A stretch of DNA of 64,000 nt from Brachionus plicatilis (Eukaryota > Rotifera > Eurotatoria > Ploima > Brachionidae): NCBI GenBank assembly GCA_010279815.1, contig QEOQ01000110.1:250950-314949 (forward strand), given 5' to 3'. A program made the translations under genes and the position numbers. Every line of letters begins with the position of its first letter. Position 1 is the first letter of the stretch. Below, piece after piece: positions 11,192 to 19,392 of this stretch. Under the pieces are notes generated by a model. The model saw only the letters and a list, made by a program, of their open reading frames with translations. It searched no databases and was not told where the DNA came from.

Positions 11192-11424
11192 AGAGAAAAA
11201 ATTTTCATTAGAATTAATTTTGCTTTTCGAAAAAGAAAATATTTGAATTTGTTCTTAGATGCATGCTTTTAGAAAATAAATTATTTTAACTTTATAAAAT
11301 ATATTAATTTTGTCTGAATCCTGAGCTAAAAAAATTTTTTTTTCTAAAAGCATGCATCTTAGAACAAATTCAAAAATTTTCTTTTTCGAAAAGCAAAATT
11401 AATTCTAATGAATATTTTTTCTCT
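11192..11424. repeat. Imperfect foldback, about 85-bp arms
   Basis: The left arm (about 11192-11277) has GAATTAATTTTGCTTTTCGA and GATGCATGCTTTTAGAAAA. The right arm (about 11338-11424) is the reverse complement with a few changes. It lies inside the hAT element, upstream of the transposase. No target duplication was found, so it may be part of the hAT element and not a separate MITE. Confidence 0.7.
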
Positions 11425-11908
11425 TCTCATAATTGCTTAATGTTCGCTTTAAAAAAATAGTTTTGAATAGTATTTAAAAAATTTAGCTAGTCAGTTTAAT
11501 TCATGTGAAGTTTTTTTCATGAAAACAGTGTAAAATTTTTTTTTAGCATAAAAAATTTTTATTCGATAAAAAAAGCAACAAAAAAATTAATAAAAATTTT
11601 TTGATAAAATGACATATTATAATTAAAATAGAAATTATTTTATTCAATCAAAAACTTTTACAACTGCTATGCCTAATTTTTTTTTTTTAAATATTGCACA
11701 AAAAACTCCATATGGTTCTTAGCAGAAACTGTTATAGATTTTTTAAACGTTTTCACGTTTTTTCGGGATTGGTGTTTCTTAATAAAAAATAAAATCTTTT
11801 TCTATTGTATTTACATGTTTATTGATATTTTAACCCACTATATAAATGATGCATTTTAAAATTTTAATCTATTTAATTAAATTTACAATAAATATTTGAA
11901 AATTGAAA

Positions 11909-13833
11909 ATGTCGCTACCAATGACAAGCGAATCAGCTTTGCTTTTGTCCCCAGGATCGAAACGAAAAAACGAAGAAAGACGTAACACAAGTCATGTGTG
12001 GCAACATATGAAAAAAAATCCTGAACAAAAAAAAATAGTTTGTGTTTATGAAAATTGCTCAAAATTTTACGCTGAATCGACAAGTACTAGAGTTTTGGCA
12101 AATCATCTGAAAGTTGAGCACAATGTTACAAAGCCTTCTTTTGAAGATTCTGACTCTGAGTTTGAAAATATCACAAGTCCAAAAGTCATTCGAGTATCAG
12201 AACAATCACGAATCACCGATTTGTTTTTGACTTTTTTAATTAATAATATTCAAGCATTTATGTTAGCTGATGATCCGGATTTTAAAAGATTCATCTACAG
12301 TTTAAATAACAAATATATTATTCCTTGTAGAAAAACTGTTAGAGAAAAGATCAAGTTAAGATATGAAATTTGTTTGAATAACATTAAAGAAATGCTGAAA
12401 TCAATTAATTCAAAAATTCATGTCACAATTGATATTTGGACATCTCATTGTAATGAGCCCTATATGTCTGTCACGGTTCATTTTGTGAATAATAATTGGA
12501 AATTGACAAGCATGCTTCTTGATGTTTTTTATTTTCCACATCCTCATGACGCTATATTTATACTTGAAAATTTGAATAGAGTAATTATATTTTTCTAAAT
12601 AATTGATTTGAAAAATTAATTATTTTCTTAGGTTTTAGATAATTTTTCAATTAATGACAAAACTTTATCAGTTACAACCGATAATGCTTCAAACATGGTC
12701 TGCTTTGGGGAAATGTTCTGTTGTGCTAATGAAAATCGAATGCATATTAGATGTGCTCTACATATCTTGCATCTAATTGTTCAAACTGGCCTGGAAAACG
12801 AATCAATCTCTCATCTTTTTGAAAAAATTCGTTTTTTTTGCAAAAAAATCCACAGCTCATCACGTCTAGTACAATTCCTAGATTCACAAGAAGGATCAAA
12901 CGATGAGCCTAAAATCAATGTTGTTCTTGATGTTAAGACTAGATGGAATTCGACACACGAAATGATTAAAACTGCATTGCGGATTAAAAAATCTTTAACA
13001 TCAACATCAGTTCATATTTGTTCACAAGGAAATATAACATATAACCAACTTGATGATAACGATTGGTTATTAGCCGAAAAAATATGCCTTCTTCTTGAGC
13101 CATTTAATCAAGGTATTTTAAAAATGAAACCAATTAAAAGATTTTTTTTTAAAGAATTTTTAATTTAGCCACACAAGATCTCTCATATGATAAGCAAGTT
13201 TGTGTTTCAAGTGTTTATCCTTGCTTTACCCAAATAGAAGAAAATCTAAGAAGCTTTTCAAGCAGCATTGAGTTTGAAACAATGAAAGTTGCTATTGATG
13301 AAATGGTTAAAAAATTTGAAATATATTGGCAAAAGATAAAAGAATTTTCCATACTTTGCCATTCGTTGGATCCTCGATTTAAGCTTTTATATATTAAGGG
13401 AAGAGAACCAAAGAGGCTTGCAAAAAAAATATTGTTAGATTGTTTTGAAAGATATTTGGATGAAAATATTGAAACAGAGGATATTCCGATAACTCCAAGT
13501 CTAACGCGTCCTAAGTCTCTCGCAGAAAGAATGATCGCAACAATTACAAATACATCTATAAATAATGAATCTGAAATCGACAAGTATTTAAAACAACCAG
13601 CCATTATTTTTACTGAAGATATTGACATCCTAAAATGGTGGGACAATAACCGTAAAAATTTTTTAATTTTATCTCGAATGGCAATGGACTATTTAGGAAT
13701 TATGCCTTCAAGTATTCCATCAGAAAGATGTTTTTCAATTGCAAATTTGACAATAGATAAAAATAGATCAAATCTTGCACCAGACACAGTTCAAGAACTT
13801 CTTTGTCTCAAATCGTGGAATAAATTGCAATAA
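11909..13833 (+). CDS. hAT-superfamily transposase, intact, three exons
   Basis: Exons 11909-12580, 12632-13112 and 13169-13833 give 605 residues. The introns are 51 and 56 bp (GTAATT...TTCTTAG and GTATTT...AATTTAG). Seen: an N-terminal BED-type zinc finger (about residues 28-71, with CVYENC and HLKVEH), VTIDIWTSH (Asp near 175), VTTDNASNM (Asp near 241), RCALHILHLIV, KTRWNSTHEM, and LLEPFNQ joined to ATQDLS exactly as in other hAT proteins. The C-terminus is the hATC dimerisation region (MDYLGIMPSSIPSERCFS through LKSWNK). These are ordered landmarks of an active-type enzyme that cuts and rejoins the element's ends. The ATG at 11909 is the first in frame. The gene may supply transposase in trans to the GC-rich element. 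Confidence 0.92.
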
Positions 13834-13844
13834 TTGAAATTAAA

Positions 13845-13852
13845 GAAAATTT
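13845..13852. repeat. 8-bp target site duplication (left) of the Merlin element
   Basis: GAAAATTT, repeated at 15617-15624. Confidence 0.93.
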
Positions 13853-15616
13853 GGCGCTACCTTGATGGGTGAACTGAGTTCACGAAAACTTGTGAACTTG
13901 TCAATTAGTGTTAAGCTAGATCACTAAAATTATGTGAGCTTTTTTTTCGTGAGCTTTTTTTTGTGCACCAAATTTTGCAATTTTTTATTTTATTTATAGT
14001 CTCGCTTTTTTTTCTTAATTGAATAATTTTGTTATAATGGATAATAAAAATCTAATTGATAAATTTGTAAAAATGGGCATTTTATCTTACCGTTGTTGTG
14101 AAAAATGTGACTCTGATATTAAACTAGTAGTTAGAAAACGTAACGAAAATGGAAACGAATTATTATCTTTAAGATGCAGTAATGGTAAATGCCAAAAGTA
14201 CCGCAGTTTATGCAGCGGTTCTTTTTTCTCTCTTTTTAAAAAACCGGTTCAACTAGTCAATGAAGCAATTAAACTTTGGGCTATTCAAATACCAATAAAG
14301 AAGGCTACTGAAATTATGACTATAAATGGAGTAGACAACACTGATTATATGGTCTCGAATCTTTACCAAAAATTAAGACATCTATGTAGCGCCAGTATTG
14401 GCAAAAATCCGATAAAACTTGGGGGACATGGAAAGTACGTCGAAATTGACGAGTCGATTGTAGCTAAAGCTAAATATCACAAAGGCAGCGCATTAAAAAG
14501 AAGACAAACATGGATGTTTGGTTTAGTTGAACGAGGTGAGAATGGTAAGGCTTACGTTGAAGTAGTCAAAGATCGAAAAGGCGCAACTTTACTTAAAATA
14601 TTATATGACCATGTCGAAGAAGGCACAACCATAATTTCAGACACTTGGTCTTCATACAATCGCATTGCTAAACTAAAAAAATTTAAACATTTATCAGTCA
14701 ATCACAAATATCATTTTGTTGATCCAATAAATGGTGCATGTACGAATAAAATCGAAGGCTTGTGGAATCAAGCTAAAAAAAAGTTTAAAGAAATGAACGG
14801 CTGTTCAAGAGTTCATTTAAAATCATATTTAGATGAGTTTATTTGGAGAACAAATAATACTGCCAATAGAGTTGATTGTTATGAAAAAATACTTCAAGAA
14901 ATAGCCGAATTTTATCCTGTTGATGGTCACTTTGATTTTTTTAATTACGATAGCGACGTTAGTATACTTAGTATCGACCCAAAAGATGTAAATGATGAGG
15001 GTAGTGAAGAAGAGGACATTGACGACGAACCAGATGAGCTCGATGGAACTTGGTCTCAACGACCAAAAGTTCCTAATAATACAAATCAAGAAGAGGAAGT
15101 GAAAAGTAGCTATGAAAAGCTCATGGAATCAAAGATTCAAAGTTTAAACGAAAAACTAAGCCAATTAACGATTGAAAAGAATTTAGTTAAAGCAAATGCG
15201 CTGTTGTTAGAAAAAAACGCATTTGTGAGTCCACAAACATCAAGTGAAGCTGAAGCGAAAGTAACTGAAGTTTTGGCAAATAAAAATGAAGATTTATCGT
15301 GTGAATTGTGTTCTGCTAAAGGAATCGAAAAAAAATGCAAAGGAGAGTGGGGATTAATGCTACATAAGAAAAAAAGCCATCGGAGAAAATAATTGGATAA
15401 TTTTTTGATAATTTTTTTAAACATAACTGATTGATTAATTAGAATTAGACTTAGACTTAGACTTAGAATAAAATAAAATAAAAATATGTAAAAACTTTTT
15501 AAGATAATTGACATGTGAACTGAAGATCACAAATTTTTTTTTGTGTGATCTGAAGTTCACCAATTAGTTAGTTCACCAGCTCACAAAAATCTCAGTTCAC
15601 CCATCAAGGTAGCGCC
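13853..15616 (+). mobile_element. Complete Merlin (IS1016/IS1595-like) DNA transposon, 1,764 bp
   Basis: Perfect 26-bp terminal inverted repeats start GGCGCTACC (13853-13878) and end GGTAGCGCC (15591-15616). They are flanked by the 8-bp duplication GAAAATTT, the size expected for Merlin. Subterminal GTTCAC/GTGAAC and CAATTAGT words recur inside each end. One intact gene fills the interior. The element landed in the hAT element 19 bp after the hAT stop codon. Perfect termini and a perfect target duplication argue for recent movement. Confidence 0.95.
14037..15392 (+). CDS. Merlin transposase (ISXO2-like DDE domain)
   Basis: Single exon, 451 residues from the ATG at 14037. An N-terminal zinc ribbon is suggested by CCEKC near 20-24 and CSNGKC near 47-52. 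The ISXO2/IS1595-type DDE domain has YVEIDES (Asp 138), TIISDTWSSY (Asp 202) and TNKIEGLW (Glu 240), all three catalytic acids in the expected order. After the catalytic core comes an acidic linker (about 310-345), a short predicted coiled coil (about 358-395) and a C-terminal CELC...C...H...H finger-like tail (about 417-448). The core matches bacterial IS1016-type transposases. The acidic, coiled and finger extension is not part of the bacterial core and may be an animal-lineage addition. No stop or frameshift is seen. Confidence 0.93.
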   Translation: MDNKNLIDKFVKMGILSYRCCEKCDSDIKLVVRKRNENGNELLSLRCSNGKCQKYRSLCSGSFFSLFKKPVQLVNEAIKLWAIQIPIKKATEIMTINGVDNTDYMVSNLYQKLRHLCSASIGKNPIKLGGHGKYVEIDESIVAKAKYHKGSALKRRQTWMFGLVERGENGKAYVEVVKDRKGATLLKILYDHVEEGTTIISDTWSSYNRIAKLKKFKHLSVNHKYHFVDPINGACTNKIEGLWNQAKKKFKEMNGCSRVHLKSYLDEFIWRTNNTANRVDCYEKILQEIAEFYPVDGHFDFFNYDSDVSILSIDPKDVNDEGSEEEDIDDEPDELDGTWSQRPKVPNNTNQEEEVKSSYEKLMESKIQSLNEKLSQLTIEKNLVKANALLLEKNAFVSPQTSSEAEAKVTEVLANKNEDLSCELCSAKGIEKKCKGEWGLMLHKKKSHRRK

Positions 15617-15624
15617 GAAAATTT
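15617..15624. repeat. 8-bp target site duplication (right) of the Merlin element
   Basis: GAAAATTT, the partner of 13845-13852. Confidence 0.93.
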
Positions 15625-15924
15625 AAAAAAAAAGTAATAAAAAGAACAAAATTTTTTCCTTTATTTTACTTTCATTTTATTTATTTGAGTAATTAATAAA
15701 ATATATTAAATAAATCATTTCTTTATTCAAAATTTAAAATTATAGGTTTAGAGTTATTTTAAAAAATCTATATAAAAAAAATGGTGCACACTGTTTGCAT
15801 CACTCATCGAACTATTTCAAAATATAAAAATTGGCTCGTAAGCATTTATATGAAATAATAGTGTCTTACACTTATTTAATTATTTTGGTTTTTTAAACAA
15901 AAAATTAGTTGAATAGCTTATTTC

Positions 15925-15975
15925 TAGTGTTGGGATCTGTACAAGCGGTAATTGGACCGCTAAAATGAACGGTCT
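15925..15975 (+). repeat. Solo terminus related to the GC-rich hAT-type element
   Basis: Starts TAGTGTTGGG and continues TGTACAAGCGG, similar to the inverted right end of 9810-10432 (TAGTGTTGGG...CGTACAAACGG). No matching second terminus is found downstream, so it is a truncated relic inside the large hAT element. Confidence 0.55.
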
Positions 15976-15999
15976 AAAAAATACGTTCTGGTGATAAGA

Positions 16000-17095
16000 T
16001 ATAAAAAATAATTTAAGGTAATTCAATATGTTTATTAACCTTAAAAAAAATAAGGTTTTTAATTAAAAAATAAATTTAAAAAAATTTTATTCAAAAAATA
16101 AAAAAATAAAAATTTAATTTAATAAAAAATAAAAATTAAAAAAGAAAAATTAAAAAATAAAAGTTAAAAATTTTATTTAAAAATAATAAAATTAAAATTG
16201 TAAAATTTTATTCTAAATAAAACTAAAATTTTATTTAAGAAAATAAAAAATTAAAAAATAACAATAAAAAAATAAAAATTAAAAAATTAAAAATTTTATT
16301 TAAGGATAAAAATTAAAAATTATAAAATTAAAAATTTTATTAAAAGATAAAAATAAAAACTAGAAACTAGAAACTAGAAACTTGTTGTTTGGTTTTGGTT
16401 TTTGTTTTTCGTCCGTTGGAAATTGTTGGCCGTTAGAAGTTATTTTTTATTGGTTATTAGCCGTTGGAAGTTGTTTGGATATTGATTGTTGGTTAACGGC
16501 CAATCACCAAATACTAACAACCTCTAACTACCAAAGCCAATAAAAAAAAACTCCTAACGGCCAACAATTTCCAACGGACGAAAAACAATAACAAAAACCA
16601 AAAAACCAGTCTCTATTTTTTTTATTTTTATCTTTTCATAAAATTTTTAATTTTATAATTTTCATTTTTTTATTTTTAAATAAAATTTTTTAATTTTTTA
16701 ATTTTTATTTTTTTATTTTTATTTATAATTTTTATTTTTTTAAATAAAATTTTTAATTTTTTCGAAAAAAATTTTTTAATTTTTATTTTTTTATTTTTAA
16801 ATAAAATTTTTATTTTTTTATTTCTAAATAAAATTTTTATTTTTTTATTTCTAAATAAAATTTTTATTTTTTTATTTCTAAATAAAATTTTTATTTTTTT
16901 ATTTTTAAATAAAATTTTTAAATTTTTAAATTTTTATTTTTTTTTTTAAATAAGATTTTTTAATTTTTTTAATTTTTAAATTTTTATTTTCTTATTTTTA
17001 AATAAAATTTTTATATTTTAATTTTTTTTTTTTTTTATTTTTAAATAAAATTTTTTAATTTTAATTTTTTTTCTAAATAAGATTTTTTAATTTTT
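16000..17095. repeat. AT-rich low-complexity foldback tract inside the hAT element
   Basis: The left half is dominated by AAAATTAAAAATTTTATT-type words and the right half by their complement. The core (16391-16607) is an inverted repeat with arms of about 80 bp containing TTTTTCGTCCGTTGGAAATT and GTTGGCCGTTA. Within the right half, 16797-16920 is a tandem array of about four units of roughly 28-31 bp (AAATAAAATTTTTATTTTTT words). The whole would fold back on itself as single-stranded DNA or RNA. Confidence 0.65.
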
Positions 17096-17100
17096 CATGT

Positions 17101-17440
17101 TCACCAAACCGTTTTCATCTTCGAACCGGTTCACCAAACCGGTTCCATCTTCGAACCGGTTCACCAAACCGGTTTCATCTTCGAACCGGTTCTCAAAACC
17201 GGTTTCATCTTCGAACCGGTTCTCAAAACCGGTTCCAACTTCGAACCGGTTCACCAAACCGGTTCCATCTTCGAACCGGTTCACCAAACCGGTTCCATCT
17301 TCGAACCGGTTCACCAAACCGGTTCCATCTTCGAACCGGTTCACCAAACCGGTTCCAACTTCGAACCGGTTCACCAAACCGGTTCCATCTTCGAACCGGT
17401 TTTCCTTTGAACCGGTTTCAAACCGGTTTTCACGAACCGG
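17101..17440 (-). repeat. Right subterminal array: inverted 30-bp repeats, about 11 units
   Basis: Reverse-complement counterpart of 10801-11140: CGAACCGGTTCACCAAACCG-type units of period 30, with minor variants (ACTTCG for ATCTTCG, CTCAAAAC for CACCAAAC). The last units before the terminus are irregular. Confidence 0.9.
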
Positions 17441-17453
17441 TTTCCCACCCCTA

Positions 17454-17461
17454 CTTGTAAC
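17454..17461. repeat. 8-bp target site duplication (right) of the large hAT element
   Basis: CTTGTAAC, the partner of 10788-10795. Confidence 0.92.
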
Positions 17462-17503
17462 TTTTAGCTAAGGGATTTTTGGAATCATTCAATTTAAAAA
17501 TTA
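17462..17503 (+). repeat. Last part of the dispersed segment, copy A
   Basis: TTTTAGCTAAGGG followed by TTTTTGGAATCATT matches the end of the uninterrupted copy (19352-19392). Similarity stops after AATTTAAAAATTA. Confidence 0.75.
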
Positions 17504-18002
17504 ATACAAAGTTTATCTAATTTTTTCTTCCATAATAATAGTTTTTCCCTGTTTAAATAAAAAGAATCAAGTATTTATTTGATTTTAATCAGGAAAATTA
17601 TAAAGATTTAGAAAAATTATTTTAAATTTTCAAAGTTTCATACATTATATAAAATTTGAAAAGATTTGATGATCAAGTGATTTTTCTTTAATTTTTTCAA
17701 AGAAAATCTATAAGTTTCAAAAAAAATAATAATATTCAAATAGTAATATATTAAAATTAACAAAAGAAACTGTCTTAGAAATTCTACAGTGGGGATTTAA
17801 AGTAAAATATTAAATTAATTTAAACACTTTAACATATTAAAATTTAAATATCTACTTATTTAAACTCACACATCTTTTCAGATATACTCGAAAGCTGACT
17901 CTTTTTACTTGTCAAAAATTTGAACTTTCCTTTTTGAACACCCGTTAGATTGGTTTTCTTAAAACTTTTTTCCTTTATTTCTAATTTTTAATAATGATCA
18001 CT
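17504..18002. other. AT-rich intergenic DNA
   Basis: No exon, repeat end or structured RNA recognised. Confidence 0.4.
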
Positions 18003-18354
18003 ATATTGATGGCAAAATGTTATTTATTGTACATTTTTATATTTTTACATTTTTACATTTTTGAGAGAAGAAAAAAAAAATCTTAAAATCAAAAAATCTA
18101 AAAAAATTTTCATTCAAGAAAAGTAATAATAAATTCGCAATTACTTAAAAAGGAGTTTTAGAAAAATCTTAAATGTAAAAACCAAGGATAATTTTTTGAA
18201 AATCCCTTTTAATTAATTGCGAATTTATTATTACTTTTCTTGAATGAAAATTTTTTTAGATTTTTTGATTTTAAGATTTTTTTTTTCTTCTCTCAAAAAT
18301 GTAAAAATGTAAAAATATAAAAATGTACAATAAATAACATTTTGCCATATTGAT
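18003..18354. mobile_element. Foldback MITE with 8-bp target duplication
   Basis: The element is 18011-18346 (336 bp), with almost perfect arms of about 135 bp starting GGCAAAATGTTATTTATTGT and a central spacer of about 67 bp. It is flanked by ATATTGAT at 18003-18010 and 18347-18354. It has no coding capacity. The 8-bp duplication and GG...CC ends are compatible with a Merlin- or hAT-driven non-autonomous element. Confidence 0.85.
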
Positions 18355-18626
18355 CCAATTGTTAAACAATTTTTCCATATAAGCCAAAATAGCTGATCAT
18401 TATCCAAAAACTAAATATTCAAATACTTTGATTACCATGAAAATTTTTTGATCTTTATTGTCAAAAATTTTTTAAGCTAGATCCGAATAATTACATCCCT
18501 GTTTAACTTACCAGCATTATTTGTATAATATAAGTAGAGTTCTTCTGGCAGAACTAATAGCATTATATTAACATGCATTAAAGAAGACGTTAATTTAATA
18601 ATTCTTTAATTTTAACCAAAAAAAAA

Positions 18627-18774
18627 GGTTCTTACAGATTGGAATGAAACTACAGTACAAATTATAACTAACTTGTACGCATTTTGTTCTTCGACTTTTC
18701 CTCGACTCTTCTTTAACTATTCCAGTGGGGAGATGAAGAGTTGAAGAAGAATTTAATTCCAATCTGTTAGAACT
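18627..18774. mobile_element. Small MITE-like inverted-repeat element
   Basis: Ends GGTTCTTACAGATTGGAAT and ATTCCAATCTGTTAGAACT are inverted with one mismatch, next to A- and T-runs that hide any target duplication. It is about 150 bp and non-coding. Confidence 0.5.
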
Positions 18775-18962
18775 TTTTTTTTTTGTCCTTTTTCTTTGTT
18801 TGTCTTTTTCTTTTTTTTATGAAGAAGAGTTGTGGAAAAGAAATGTACAAATTCGTTTTAAATTAAACTGTATATTCTTTATTTTAGATAAATGGAAAAT
18901 AAATTTTACCTTATCAAAGAATTTTTTAGGAAAAAAAAAATATTGATCGAAAATTGTTTGAT

Positions 18963-19392
18963 AATACAGAGATATCATTACAAAAGCTTATAATTTTAAT
19001 GATTTTTTATATTTCTGAAATAATATCTCAAGCAATCAATTAATCCAGAAATCTTTTATAAAATATGAAATTTTCACTAATTTTTTTTTTGAGAAATCTT
19101 TAAAAGGATCTTTAAACATTATTTTTCACGGTTGAACCGATTTTATTTGTATTCAATAAAAATAAAATACTTAATTTAGACAAAAGATTCAAAAATAAAT
19201 GAGCATATTAATATGCTCAATTATTTAAAAATTATTATGTAACGAATTCGAACTGATATCTAATAATTTTTAATAGTTGATCATGATTCTTAATTTTTCT
19301 CTATCTAATTCTGAACATGCAAAAAAAATTTTTTTTAAATCACTTGTAACTTTTAGCTAAGGGGTTTTTGGAATCATTTAATTTAAAAATTA
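18963..19392 (+). repeat. Dispersed 430-bp segment, copy B (uninterrupted empty site)
   Basis: Nearly identical to the three pieces 9778-9809, 10433-10795 and 17454-17503 placed end to end. It has CTTATAAT and CTTGTAAC once each, where copy A has them duplicated around the GC-rich element and the hAT element. It is therefore the pre-insertion form and confirms the exact boundaries of both elements. The segment's own type is unknown; I see no terminal repeats and no open frame. Confidence 0.9.

Larger units (their letters stand above)
10796..17453 (+). mobile_element. Complete 6.66-kb hAT transposon with a nested Merlin element
   Basis: The inverted termini TAGGGGTGGGAAACCGGTT (10796) and its reverse complement ending at 17453 are flanked by the 8-bp duplication CTTGTAAC. 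Directly inside each terminus is a roughly 340-bp array of a 30-bp unit built on the palindrome AACCGGTT; the right array is the inverse of the left. The interior carries a hAT transposase gene (11909-13833), a Merlin transposon inserted 19 bp after its stop codon, and an AT-rich foldback tract. Without the Merlin insertion and its duplicated 8 bp the element would be about 4.9 kb. The intact transposase frame, conserved duplication and regular arrays suggest a young insertion. Confidence 0.93.

Noticed and set aside
15137..15514. 125-codon minus-strand frame at the end of the Merlin element
   Set aside because: It overlaps the transposase in antisense and runs into the non-coding terminus; no family features.
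10801..17440. CRISPR-like direct repeats
   Set aside because: The units are contiguous without spacers and are mirror-placed at transposon ends in a eukaryotic genome.
17087..17471. Two overlapping open frames on opposite strands
   Set aside because: Artefact of the right 30-bp array; a multiple-of-three period leaves all frames open.
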